Origin: Branchiostoma floridae
Taxonomy: Eukaryota; Chordata; Leptocardii; Amphioxiformes; Branchiostomatidae
Assembly (NCBI RefSeq): GCF_000003815.2
Contig: NC_049990.1
Coordinates: 19,253,004-19,317,003, forward strand
Direction: 5' to 3'
DNA: 64,000 nucleotides
Shown here: positions 22,101 to 33,370 of the stretch, in pieces
How positions within the stretch are numbered: the first letter of the stretch is position 1
Layout of the letters: every line of letters starts with the position of its first letter
Translations under genes and position numbers: made by a program
Notes under the pieces: model-generated
What the model saw: only the letters and a program-made list of their open reading frames with translations
What the model was told of the DNA's origin: nothing
The model's database searches: none

Positions 22101-23357
22101 TAGTTTTTTCCCAGACCACACAAATTTTCACAATATAAGATCAAATAATGAATATTTTAAGTAGTGTTATGCAGCGAAATATGTAGCAATTTAGACTCGC
22201 GTACTGATCCCATAGTCCCTTAAGAGATGCAAAATAAAAACATAATAATGCAAATTTTATAATTTCCATGCTATCATTGGTTGAACTGCTGATTATGATG
22301 GACAGTCTTTTGTTTGCCCCATTGAACTCGTTTTAGATCTATCATGGCCGCCGCTTGAAAGAGGTGTATTCAATTAAGTTATAGACATATTGAGGCCTGC
22401 AGCTGCAAAAGAACTTACAGACTTCAGGTAGGGGTCAACTTCCACATCAAATGGAATTCGAAATCGTCCAAAACTGAATTTAAAAGAAAAACTATGTGCA
22501 AGAATGGACTGCCTCATTAATAGCCTTATGTCAAGTGAATCAGTGCAAAAACACTTCGGGTGAAAAAATCATTGGCATTATCACCAAAGTCTAAAAGTGA
22601 ATTTAAAAAAAAACATCCCCGGTGCAACAATGGACTCTTCCAGCAAAATGAGCGAGTTCATCGCTGGTCATTTGTTGGATTTACCTTGTCCCCAACCACC
22701 TGGAGGTCTGGGAGTAGGTAGGTGATTGGATCTGCCAGGCACACATATGAGACGTCAGTCTACCCACCATATAGCAAACGACCTAGAGGTCGTTGACCTC
22801 GGCACTCCAACCCCACAAATCCAAAACCCTGACTGTCAGTTGTTTTATGTATTCATGTAGTTAAGGGGGTCAATCCACCGTTCAAATTACTGGACAGGTC
22901 ACACTTCCTTACTGCTATTGTCAAATGCAAGGAAATGGCCTCTAATAATTGTACTTCTGATTCAAGTTTGAAAGTGAAACTTCTTTAAAATGTAATCCTG
23001 GAATATTTACATATTTACTGCACTGCATGTAGTTTTCTAGCAATAGATCTATCTACGAGCCTTCAATAATAGAAAGAAAGTAAGTTTAACACTATACCTC
23101 AGCTAGTGATTTTTCGGTGATTCCTTTTTTTAGATGTACATGGCATCTCGCACTGCACTACAACTTTATTCAAGAGAAAAGATGGAAAAACACAATATAG
23201 TGAGCAAATCTTACCTCTGGAACCGACACTTTAGGCTTAAAGTGGACGACATGTTTTTCAGGTACATGGTCGTTGTCGTCACCATTGGCATGCTCTGGCA
23301 AGGACCGTCCAAACAGGGTGGCCCCTGCACTGACAAAGCTTAACGTCTGGAGGGAGT
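15547..23357 (-). CDS. Nucleoporin-like gene: RanBP2/Nup358-like 5' part, FG repeats, Nup98-type GLEBS
   Basis: At least ten minus-strand exons are visible, and every joint that can be checked keeps phase. In order they encode the start of a Ran-binding domain (HVVHFKPKVSVPE), a RanBP2-type zinc finger (WDC-x2-C-x10-C-x2-C) after a GFDDLF lead-in, and F-x-F/FG-like spacers. A RanBP2-like segment follows (an IIFEKKPT strand, then LPPTFYFYEDLP with an acidic DEDFDD patch). Next come Thr/Ser-rich GLFG repeats, and last the GLEBS motif with the block HQCITAMKEYETKSLEEL, which in Nup98 binds RAE1/Gle2. RanBP2 sits on cytoplasmic pore filaments and Nup98 on both pore faces, and I know of no standard protein that joins them. 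Neither an N-terminus nor the Nup98 autoprotease/C-terminal part is seen. It could be a genuine chimera, two fragments fused by assembly, or a decaying mosaic. Confidence 0.62.
16584..16700 (-). CDS. GLFG-repeat exon
   Basis: The exon is 117 bases, phase 1 to phase 1. It contains STGLFGATQQTPSLFGSG and a second STGLFGAG. FG motifs bind transport receptors in the pore channel. It sits directly upstream of the GLEBS exons, as in Nup98. Confidence 0.78.
16902..17211 (-). CDS. Tandem GLFGTSTSTG repeat exon, cut by a gap
   Basis: On the minus strand the frame repeats a 13-residue unit of the form STSTGGLFGTSTS. Every copy is a 39-base repeat, and at least six are visible, in two variants (GGLFG and GELLG). 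The exon ends KTVTAKRFR at donor AGAG|GTTTG. Near-identity of the units points to recent expansion or gene conversion. The gap at 17212 hides the 5' part. Confidence 0.75.
17212..17424. other. Assembly gap (213 N)
   Basis: The gap lies inside the 39-base repeat array, where assembly would be expected to fail. Confidence 0.99.
17425..18999. other. Probable intron, with a direct repeat
   Basis: No exon is recognised. About 70 bases beginning ATCACGCGGTTGCTATTT occur at roughly 18653 and again at roughly 18801 as a diverged direct repeat. An 18-base ATTGAGACATACATTCAA word is shared by both. Confidence 0.5.
19000..19099. other. Assembly gap (100 N)
   Basis: A default-length gap at the edge of the same FG repeat type as at 17211. 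The two repeat ends could be parts of one exon separated by misassembly. Confidence 0.99.
19100..19354 (-). CDS. FG exon with three one-base insertions at the gap edge
   Basis: The acceptor ATTGCAG precedes 19354, and phase 1 matches the upstream exon. The frame reads TGLFEGLSFSFGKLSTSTS and then GLFGTS. In the last ~60 bases before the gap, three extra T (in minus-strand reading) break the 39-base repeat unit and create a stop. Their net effect is +3. This looks like poor sequence quality rather than biology. Confidence 0.6.
19355..20151. other. Intron of the nucleoporin-like gene
   Basis: No repeat or exon is recognised. Confidence 0.5.
20152..20484 (-). CDS. RanBP2-like LPPTFYFYE segment
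   Basis: The exon is 333 bases, phase 1 to phase 1. It encodes DVQIIFEKKPTATQLTRALK followed by YRLPPTFYFYEDLP and an acidic DEDFDDYE patch. In RanBP2 a comparable strand-helix unit (an xIIxEKKPT motif, then KLPPTFF) occurs in the region between its Ran-binding domains and its C-terminus. I infer homology from that motif order. Confidence 0.68.
20854..21322 (-). CDS. RanBP2-type zinc finger exon
   Basis: The exon is 469 bases, phase 0 in and phase 1 out. After GFDDLFKSKPES the finger is WDCEVCMVSNPGHTIKCLAC, with four zinc-binding cysteines and the W/N positions typical of the family. It is followed by FTFSTP and FSFNAK FG-like spacers and a PFSFADAL motif. In Nup358 and Nup153 such fingers bind Ran-GDP. 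Confidence 0.8.
21500..22660. repeat. Diverged tandem units containing GAATGGACTCTTCC
   Basis: Within an intron, a unit of roughly 110-125 bases recurs with much divergence. Its key words are AAGAATGGACTCTTCC, CAGTCCAAAAAxACTTC and AAAATGAATCTTA. About six partial copies are visible, interrupted by other sequence at 21990-22440. Confidence 0.55.
23215..23357 (-). CDS. Exon opening a Ran-binding domain
   Basis: The exon is 143 bases, phase 1 in and phase 0 out. It encodes SFVSAGATLFGRSLPEH, then an acidic DDNDHVPEKHVVHFKPKVSVPE end. HFxPxVxLPE is the start of RanBP1-type domains. The body of that domain is not found in the next 1.9 kb. The next recognisable exon, the zinc finger, accepts the same phase. 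Confidence 0.62.
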
Positions 23358-23544
23358 CTATAATAGTAACAGAAGAGCGACGTTTGTTCAAAGTGTTAGG
23401 TGTACATCTATCCTTTTTGCATGGTATGGATTAGTATATATGCCTACCATATGCCAAGATTGCAGTATACAAAGAGAATTCAACATTCAATGCGGTAAGA
23501 CACCTTTGCCACAAGAAAAACTAGTTTTCACCGGCGGACCATAA

Positions 23545-23756
23545 CTGTAAATGCAGAAACTTTCGCAGTGGTTTAATGTTCGCGGTTTTCGCGGAGGCCG
23601 TTTCACCGCAAACTTAAAACCAACGCGAATATTTCCCATGGCAGTAAGAGACTACAGTGTATGGTGATACCGCGAATTTAAAACCACCGCAAAAAGTCCC
23701 TTTTCCCGCTACCGCGAAATTAAATCCCCGCAAACTTAAATACATTCACAGTACTT
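23545..23756. mobile_element. MITE of the ACTGTAAATGCAG family
   Basis: The ends ACTGTAAATGCAGAAA and TACATTCACAGTA flank interior TTCGCGGTTTTCGCGG and ACCGCGAAATTAAA blocks. It is related to the element at 4466-4637. Confidence 0.62.
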
Positions 23757-24074
23757 TAAGGTGGGGACACACCTGCGTATATACTCAAGTCCGTATGAGG
23801 CGCGTATGGGAGTATTTGCCTCTACCAGGCTCCACAGGTCGTTGTAAAAATAATAGAAATTGGACAAACGTAAACAGGTAACATGTCAGACGAGTAAGCT
23901 GGATCACTAAACCATACTTCTCGGTCAGCTAACTCACCTGGCGTGTCATGTATCTATATTTGTCCAATTTGTACTATTTTTTCCGCGACCTGTGGAGCCT
24001 GGTAGAGACTAAGAATGTTATACGCATCCCAAACGGACTTGAATATATTACGCAAGTGTGACCCCACCTTAAGA
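23757..24074. mobile_element. MITE with TTAAGGTGGGG inverted ends, containing a second MITE
   Basis: The left end TTAAGGTGGGGACACACCTG pairs with the right end AAGTGTGACCCCACCTTAA. The inverted match runs about 50 bases inwards through ACTCAAGTCCGTATG. The middle is occupied by the CTCTACCAGGCT element at 23819-24010. TTAA at both outer ends could be target site plus terminus. Confidence 0.65.
23819..24010. mobile_element. Nested MITE, CTCTACCAGGCTCC ends
   Basis: CCTCTACCAGGCTCCACAGG and its reverse complement CCTGTGGAGCCTGGTAGAG bound a ~190 base insert. It belongs to the same family as 3993-4240. Single ends of the family also appear near 29775 and 51310. Confidence 0.68.
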
Positions 24075-25201
24075 AGGACCGTGAAAATGTGTCTGCCCGC
24101 CTGGAAATCACAGAAACATTCCACAATCACTTCTGGAACATCTTAACACATTTGAAACATGTCAAGACTCGCCTAGAGATACCCGAGATAATAAGACTAA
24201 AATTGCACTATCGTTCCGCGCAAACACTTCTGAAACGTGAGTCTTGAAATTGCGATTCTTGAAGACATCTGGAGCGATAACACAAGAAGTCGGCGTGGCC
24301 TAAAACTACGAAGGCCCACACGTACAATGTGCGCTTGGCTGTCTTGCTATGTTACTCTACACCATTAGCGAATGATTAAATTTCACTTCCTGCATTAAAG
24401 TGAGATTGTGACATAGCTAGTGGATATAAAATCAAGTATTAAACTATCTAACTTTTCCATATTTATTGCGTATTATTAGCGTATTGACCCTATCCAGACT
24501 GGCAGGGAGGGGGTGTCCGCGCCAACTTTGACGTCGTACAAACGCCTTGTGCTAGAACAACCAAACTTGGTGAATTTACCTGCAATACTGTTGGTAACAA
24601 TTTACAACAAAAAGAGTAAGTTTATAATTTTTCGTGTTGCCATGACAACGGGTTTCTGAAAGGCATATTTTACGAAAATCACTAATTAAACAACAGGGTT
24701 TTAAGCTTTTCTTGCTAAACTAGATTTGTTTTCATATGTATTTAATATCTAACATATCTTAGTTTGACAGTTATAATTAGATATTAATGAATTATGCTAA
24801 TGTCATGACGTAACTGGTCAAAATCTAAGATGGCCGACAATATCATGATGAAAAGTATAACCAGCTTATTTTCACTCGGATTTCATCACTACTTGCTATT
24901 TTCTTACAGAAAACATCCATGCGAACGTTTTCAATCCGTTTTTATGGGAAATGAGGGTTATATGTTGAAAAAGAAGTATCTTAAGATTTAAGGTTAATAA
25001 TTTAAGATGCCAGATAGCTAAAATATAGATGACGTAATTTTATAACGTCATATTGTTTATTGTTTATTGTCTTTTAGTCGTATGACACTTAAATATTGAT
25101 AAGAAACCTTTATTGCTAATTTTTTTGTGTTAACTATTTAGATATTATAGGAATTTCCTGTTTTTGCCGAAAAAATGAATGACGTCATAATTACGTCACA
25201 T
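24075..25201. other. Intergenic, nothing recognised
   Basis: AT-rich sequence without a recognisable gene. Several TGACGTCATA/ATGACGTAA words occur near 24800-25200, too common here to call as sites. Confidence 0.45.
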
Positions 25202-25203
25202 TA

Positions 25204-27592
25204 CAGTCAAACCTGCCCAAGACGACCACCCGGGGACCGGAAAAAAAAACGGTCGATTTGGACAGGTGGTCGCTGAGAAGAGTATCGACTCAAAACATGC
25301 CCGATGCAAAGTATAAATGGTTTCCGTTATGTTTAATGGCAAATAGCAAGCACACTGCACGCACGCAAAGAAGCGAGGTCTTGAATGTCAAATACAACAC
25401 GCACACTGTAAACTATAAATTTAAGCCCAAGCTTTTATCGAGCTTTTAATCGATATAGTGTTTTACAGCTCAATATTTGTACACTAACGTTTAGACAGTA
25501 AGGGAACTTTGATGCTGTCAGTTACCATACAAGCCTTTATGCGTCGCTGTGTTCTTGATCGCCGTATCTGAAATAACTACGGTGCACCTTTCGAATTCGA
25601 CGCCCGGTACGTCCCGATAGCGTACTTACCCACGGGTGAATGTACAGTAAAGTTGGACAAAAGCACTCACACTCTTAAAAAGGTATGAGCTACAAGGTTC
25701 TTTCTTAAAAAAAGTATGAGGCTATATACGTTTCAGCATTCGTTCACTTTATAATGATATAAATTTAAAAAAAAACCTTCTGTAACAACTAAATTCGGAT
25801 TTTCTTACAACGAAATTTCCTCATATATTACAGTAGACTGCCCCATTGACCCACCCATTGACCGCCGCCATCTTTATTCTAAACATAACATCGTAATGGC
25901 AGTCAAAATCCGACGCAAACTGGCCGATTTCGGCACAAAATCGCGCTAGTTATCATCAAAAATCGATGAAAACCTCAATTATGAAAATGATGCGGTCGTT
26001 ATGGGTCCCAATTTGGGCCTGTCGCGGTCACGGCTGTTACAGTGTAGTCACTTAGTTCGAACGTGGGTTCTACGAGGCATAGAACACGATCCCCCGCCCG
26101 CCGCCGATCCACGTGAGCCGGCTGATTGCGCAATAGTGCACGCTGACTTTGACCCCCGTGCAGGCATGCATATCCGGGTCACAGGCGCTTCATATTTCAG
26201 AGGCCACGGTAGAAGGAACACGCGAACGTAAAAAACACCCGAAAATGCGCATTTTCTTGGTCAGAGCCGCATTTTTCCCCGTGGAAGAGTGGATAAGTGC
26301 CTTCGTCATTGAACATCCGACTTAGGTAAGTTAATTCGATCGTTTAAAGACTTTATACAGTTTTTTGTGTGTCCAAATGCAATGCAACAGCTAGACGGAA
26401 TGTTGTCGAGTGCTTGTATAATTTCGGAATTTTTCGCACGGTTTTTTTTATTTCTCAGTGGAGGAATACAACGAGATGATGTTTTTCAGAGCGATGACGT
26501 CATTACTGCGAAACAAATCCTGCTGTCTGATATTGTCTCGTTTGTTGTAGTAACAAAAGTAGAGCATTTTATAATAGAATATATATATATTTGAAGTGTG
26601 CTTCTTTCACAAACATTAGCCAAGTCAATTGCAATCAAATGAGTCTCCAAATTGAATTTTGAAAGTAGACAGTAACACATCCATAGTTCATGCAGTGCAT
26701 GGAGGGGAAGTTGCATACATATAATACATGGGACACTATTTTATACAAAACTTCTATACTTCTAATTTTTATGAAAATGTTTGAAATCAGTGCACAGACA
26801 GTACTTTGGACTTAAAGCTGTAATATTTTTCTTACTGTAAGCAAGTGTAAGTTTTATTACCGGTACGATTTTAAAAGCTTATGTAAAAAGGTACTAGTAC
26901 TTGCAGACATTGGATATAAAATCAAAGGTGGTCCGGTTACAATCAATTGGTCTGGTATACTACTGACAAAGAATTGCTCTTCAGATTTCCACTTTGTCAA
27001 CAACTATGTCATCAGGAAAAAATTATGTAATCTACTATCCCTACCATTGTACCTTGAAGCCATGTTTACCATGTGTTATCTATGTTTAAGGCTTGACAAG
27101 TGCTGGGAGAAAATGAAGTACCAGGAATGAGAAGAGGATGACAACTCACACAAGTCCTTATTCAAGGTAGCCCCAAGGTATGTGTGCATATGTATAAATC
27201 ATTTGTATCTATAATACCCTGCATCTATATGTAGAGACAACTATATTCTGGACATTCTGAGAACTTGTGACAGGTTGCAGGGAATGTTTAATTGTCAGTG
27301 TAAATAATAAAGGTCTTAGGAAGTGTGAATAATGAAGACCAACTTGACCAGAAGAAAAAATTATAAGCACAGTTGTATATTCCTCAGCTCAGTGAAGTCA
27401 TATACTACATTAGGTGTGAACATTTTTACAACCTTGTTGACTTTTAATGCAGAAGTTATACTATGCAAGAATGCATTCTGCAAGTAGTTCTTTCATGTGG
27501 GCTGCATGTATTTTCACTTCCCATTTACCCAATGTTTGCCTCAGTTTCACAATCTATTTTGTATCTCTACTACAGGCCAGACTATGCTGACA
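25204..27592 (+). repeat. Left arm of the foldback element
   Basis: It matches the right arm in reverse complement from about 26080 to 27592, where both share the CTACAGGCCAGACTATGCTGACA boundary. The outer 700 bases include sequence missing from the right arm, so the arms have diverged by insertion or deletion. Short frames in the arms have no recognised product. Confidence 0.75.
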
Positions 27593-28805
27593 GCATAGCC
27601 CAGTCTCCAGCCATTAAAAGCAGAGGTTCACTGTTATCTGGGGAACATGAAATTAGGAATACTTTAGATCCAGGTGAGAATATTCATTTCGTATAGCTAT
27701 CAATATGTCGTGTAGGTATGTAATGATAATTGTCTATCCAGAGAGAGTTCCACCTTCAATTAAACATTGGATATACAATACACAAATGTGGCTGATCTCC
27801 ATTTTGACCTTTGCAACACTGCAACCTCAGCACAGACTGAGGGTTTTGATGGCTGCAGTCAAGTTCTCATTAGAATCCTTAGTTTAAGATGAGTGATACA
27901 TTGTCATAGTGGAATTGGAATGACTCTCATTCATTTATTACCCAAACTTCATTATATGAATCTTCCCTTGATACAATGGTAGATGCCTACCAACAGAATA
28001 AAACAATATGATGGAGATTTGCATTCTTTATTTCTCATCCTAGCTTGCTCTTTTTTGCATAAAGCTAAATTAACTTACTTTCCTTTCTGACATGTTGATT
28101 CTGATTTGTTATCAGCAATACTCTCAGTCTGAAGCCACCCATGTAGGGTGAAACATACCATGCACCTTTTTGTGCATATTCTTTTCCCCAGCCCTGTTGT
28201 TTTAGTCCCTTAATTTGATATAGTATGCAGATAAGCTATAATTTCATTTCAGAAACACTATGTTGGTGCTTTTGCCCTTACCTTCTACCTTTCCTTATAG
28301 TTGTACTGCTACATGTAATATCTCCTTACTCATACCTTTTACAGGTCAGAGAGACAAGGATGCATCATAAGACATTTATGCATATGAATGACAACATTGT
28401 TTGCATCCTAGACCTGATCAGATCAATACTAGGTAGCCGTAGAAAATGAGATTTGTATAAATTAGTGGTATGGAATGAAACATACTTTATCTACAGATAT
28501 CTTTATTCAGACATGTAGCATATTGCAGCATTTAACACAAATCTTCCCCATGTTCTTGCTTGGCTACAGGTCATACTGCTGTCCATGGTGGCTACTAAGA
28601 GAGTCCTGTCAGAATGTGGATAGTGTCCAACTCCAACTTCCTCAATGTCCATGCCAGGTTCTGTGATGTCCCAGAGTTGACTCACTAGCTAGATTTTTAC
28701 ATCACCACTGCTAGCTGCAGTTCAGTTTCCCCTAGTAAATGAACTTGTCACCTTGCATGGTTTGTGTGCATTTATGTTAAATACAGACTAAGATTGGTGA
28801 CAGTT

Positions 28806-31118
28806 ATTAGCTTCGCCAAGAAGCTTATGTTTTTGCCGACTTGGGTCTGTATGTAGGACAACAGGATATAACTCGAGAAATTGTGGATGGAACTTTTTTA
28901 TTTTTTGCAGGTGTGTAGCGGTTGTTTAAAGGCATGCCTAGTTCGAAAATGGGTTACCTGGCGTTTTCCTATGGTACATTAGCGAGCTTGGTATTTTTTT
29001 TGGTGTTTTTTCGGGAGGCATAAGTCAAAATGTAGCTGGGCGATTTCCACGATATTTGGCAGGTCTGTAGCGGCTGTGGAAAGGATTGCCATGTGCGAGA
29101 ATGGTTTAGCTACCTTTTACCTATGGTGCTGTAGCTGGCTTTGTATGTAAGTGCGTTTGTCTGTAAGCAAGATAACTCGAGATGTTCTTGATGGATGTTA
29201 ATGATATTTGGTTGATAGGTAGGGGACACAGAAAGGAAGGTCAAGTTCGATAATGGGCCTCCTGGCAAATTGTTTTGGTACTGCAAGTGAGCATCAAAGT
29301 TTGCGCCTAAATTTTCCAGAAGTGCCAGGTTCGTGATTTTTTACTGGTGGATAGCTGTTGGTACTAGGAGTCAATGGTCTAATTTTGGGCCCCCTAGCAG
29401 CTTGTTTGGAATTGCAGTGGGTGTTATATTTCGTAACTTTTTAGATGGATAACTCCTGAGGGGATTGATGGATATTTTTGGTTTTTGGTAGGTAGGTACT
29501 TTGGATGATTATCAACATAATGAGATGCAAATTATATAAATCACTCTGTATTTAATATAATTACTTAGGGAAACTTCTATAACGGTTGAAAAATACTTGT
29601 GACGGAGTCACCTGAAAGGACTTGAATCGACCCATAGATGTCTAAAAATAGAGAAGAAGTAGGTCAAAGGAGCCAGTGGAAGCAGGGGCTCCCTGATAAA
29701 CAGACGTTGTCTTGGAAGCATGAAATTCTGATTGACCAGGGATGTTACTAGGTCATCCGTGTACTATTCCGCCAGGATGGAGTCTGGTAGAGACTACTGG
29801 CTGAAAAATGCCTATAAATGGTCATGGTTCATGTTAGCAAAATACAAAGCCTGACCGTGTCCAACACGTATCTATAAAATTAAGCAATTAAATAGCTTGC
29901 TGAATTGATGTCAATACGACGGCACACAGCAAAGGATTCATAGCAGTTGAAATATAACATATCTATATACAAGTGTTGCTTATATCTATATACAGATCAA
30001 CAATCAAAGCAACACTATATCATGGGAACGGTAAAAATGTAGTAGAGGGAACTTGACGAATATCACTTGATATAAAGATGTAGAGCTAATATCTACGAGA
30101 CACTTCAGGTGTATTTTCTTATGATGGACTGCAAGGAAACTTGGTGTTCCATGTGCCAGTAACACTACATGGGTCTAAACAAACGAATAAGTACTATGTA
30201 AAGTCAGTAATATAACATAATTGAACAATGACGGCTTGTAACACATAGTACTTACATCTGTGAACTAGGTTAAAACAACAAGTGACCAAGTGCTGGGACA
30301 AGACAAACCCAACATGTTGAAGAACAGCACTTAGGTCAAAAGGGTCACCGTCAATTATCCACGCATTCCTCAACTCTTAACAGAGATGTCATATTGTAAG
30401 GGAAAGGTCGGCTAGAAAGAACTGACATCATTGCGAGAAATACAAATCGCCAAAGGTGACAGGCGGCTGTCATCGGACAGTCGCAGAAATCATAACCTTG
30501 GACTCTGTAAAATACCTCTGACTTAACTCGCGACTGCAAAACTTTACTTTCTATTTTCATGAGATTGAAACAAACGTTCACCAAGGCGGGGGTCGTAGCA
30601 ATCCTTACATATGGCCCTTAGATGACCCTTGGTGAGTTAAAAAGTTCCGTAAATTGGAAGGAACAACTGTTACAGTGGCCGGGGTTTGGTGAGTGACGAA
30701 TGCAATTATCGGCGTGACTTCCTGTGGTTTCCAGGTTTCCAAGACCTACCCACATACCAAATATCACTTCAATCCATTCAGCCGGTCTTCAATTTGCTGG
30801 TTTCTACATACATACATACATACATACATACATACATAAAAACGCTACCCAAAACATAACCAGCTCTCCGAAAGTAATTATGACAACACAAAATAGAACA
30901 GTAACCTCATACCTGTACAAATTGTTCTGATTATGCAAAGACATTCATTCACATCGCCAGACATTTGCTGCATTATGTACACCGACAGAATAGACTAATC
31001 TACTCACAATGTTCATAATCCAACCAACCACTACATGATGTGACTAGATAACATATGGACTTATACACATTAATCATTCAAAAAGAACTATCTTCCATAG
31101 AAATTGTTTATTTGGCGA
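28806..31118. repeat. Nested repeat with CTTCGCCAA ends inside the foldback element
   Basis: CTTCGCCAAGAAGCTT lies at one end and TTTGGCGAAG at the other. The interior has diverged direct units containing GATAACTCGAGA, GATGGATxTTxxTGATATTTGG and GGTAGGTAG near 28850-29500, and an ACATACATACAT run at 30808. No protein is recognised. Confidence 0.45.
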
Positions 31119-31328
31119 AGATATGTGTTCGAGGAACTCTAGTTTCACATATCACTGCCTCCTAGCATCATGATATGACAAATGTTCAGTCTGTTGACAG
31201 ATTAAAAGAGGAATTTTGCTTCTGTGAAGTAACCTTTTTAACTCACTTATCTTGTTGCATTGTATAAATTAGTTCATGATCCTTGTAAAGACTTGTTTTG
31301 AATAAAGGATGCAGCATGCAATTTGTTG

Positions 31329-33370
31329 TCAGCATAGTCTGGCCTGTAGTAGAGATACAAAATAGATTGTGAAACTGAGGCAAACATTGGGTAAATGGGA
31401 AGTGAAAATACATGCAGCCCACATGAAAGAACTACTTGCAGAATGCATTCTTGCATAGTATAACTTCTGCATTAAAAGTCAACAAGGTTGTAAAATGTTC
31501 ACACCTAATGTAGTATATGACTTCACTGAGCTGAGGAATATACAACTGTGCTTATAATTTTTTGTTCTGGTCAAGTTGGTCTTCATTATTCACACTTCCT
31601 AAGACCTTTATTATTTACACTGACAATTAAACATTCCCTGCAACCTGTCACAAGTTCTCAGAATGTCCAGAATATAGTTGTCTCTACATATAGATGCAGG
31701 GTATTATAGATACAAATGATTTATACATATGCACACATACCTTGGGGCTACCTTGAATAAGGACTTGTGTGAGTTGTCATCCTCTTCTCATTCCTGGTAC
31801 TTCATTTTCTCCCAGCACTTGTCAAGCCTTAAACATAGATAACACATGGTAAACATGGCTTCAAGGTACAATGGTAGGGATAGTAGATTACATAATTTTT
31901 TCCTGATGACATAGTTGTTGACAAAGTGGAAATCTGAAGAGCAATTCTTTGTCAGTAGTATACCAGACCAATTGATTGTAACCGGACCACCTTTGATTTT
32001 ATATCCAATGTCTGCAAGTACTAGTACCTTTTTACATAAGCTTTTAAAATCGTACCGGTAATAAAACTTACACTTGCTTACAGTAAGAAAAATATTACAG
32101 CTTTAAGTCCAAAGTACTGTCTGTGCACTGATTTCAAACATTTTCATAAAAATTAGAAGTATACTAGTAGAAGTTTTGTATATAGTGTCCCATGTATTAT
32201 TATATGTATGCAACTTCCCCTACAGGTGCTGTTACTGTACAAAAATAGTGTTTTTGTACTTTTTTCAAGCTGAAAACTTTTTTTCTTTATGTTTTGGATT
32301 AGCCGTTACCTTTACCCCAACCATTTTACAATTTTTATTTCTATTTCGCCCTCTCGCTCCATATTTTTTATGAAAAAATCCGTGAACCGGTAATAAAACT
32401 TACACTTGCTTACAGTAAGAAAAATATTACAGCTTTAAGTCCAAAGTACTGTCTGTGCACTGATTTCAAACATTTTCATAAAAATTAGAAGTATACTAGT
32501 AGAAGTTTTGTATAAAATAGTGTCCCATGTATTATATGTATGCAACTTCCCCTCCATGCACTGCATGAACTATGGATGTGTTACTGTCTACTTTCAAAAT
32601 TCAATTTGGAGACTCATTTGATTGCAATTGACTTGGCTAATGTTTGTGAAAGAAGCACACTTCAAATATATATATATTCTATTATAAAATGCTCTACTTT
32701 TGTTACTACAACAAACGAGACAATATCAGACAGCAGGTATTTGTTTCGCAGTAATGACGTCATCGCTCTGAAAAACATCATCTCGTTGTATTCCTCCACT
32801 GAGAAATAAAAAAAACCATGCGAAAAATTCCGAAATTATACAAGCACTCGCATTGCATTTGGACACACAAAAAACTGTATAAAGTCTTTAAACGATCGAA
32901 TTAACTTACCTAAGTCGGATGTTCAATGACGAAGGCACTTATCCACTCTTCTACGGGGAAAATGCGGCTCTGACCAAGAAAATGCGCATTTTCGGGTGTT
33001 TTTTTACGTTCACGTGTTCCTTCTACCGTGGCCATGTTGCCTCTGAAATATGAAGCGCCTGTGACCCGGATATGCATGCCTGCACGGGAGTCAAAGTCAG
33101 CGTGCACTATTGCGCAATCAGCCGGCTCACGTGGATCGGCGGCGGGCGGGGGATCGTGTTCTATGCCTCGTAGAACCCACGTTCGAACTAAGTGATCGAA
33201 TTCAGGGCCTTTGAAACAGCCGTGCGGTCGCGTTGGCCAGGTGGTCGTTGAGAAAAGGTCGCTTTAATAATGCTTACGTCAATGGGAAAAAAACGACGGG
33301 ACCGAGAAAAAGCGGTCGAAATCGCCAGATGGTCGCTGAGAAGAGGTGGTCGCTCGGGCAGGTTTGACTG
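31329..33370 (-). repeat. Right arm of the foldback element
   Basis: This is the reverse complement of the left arm. It has an internal tandem duplication: the block CCGGTAATAAAACTTACACTTG...AGAAGTTTTGTA occurs at about 32054-32190 and again at about 32388-32515, with about 190 unrelated bases between. Confidence 0.75.

Larger units (their letters stand above)
25204..33370. mobile_element. 8.2 kb foldback DNA element, pogo/Tigger-like ends, TA target site
   Basis: The ends are CAGTCAAACCTGCCC (25204) and GGGCAGGTTTGACTG (ending 33370), each bordered by TA, which fits Tc1/mariner-superfamily insertion. The ends carry repeated GGTGGTCGCTGAGAAGAG words. Inverted arms of about 2.0-2.4 kb flank about 3.7 kb of interior. 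I find no transposase in either arm or the middle, so it is probably non-autonomous. Assignment to pogo/Tigger rests only on the terminal pattern. Confidence 0.72.

Noticed and set aside
27463-27696. 77-codon frame repeated at 31274-31456 on the other strand as a conserved protein
   Set aside because: The repetition is due to the inverted arms of the foldback element. The frame has no recognised domain and differs in length between arms.
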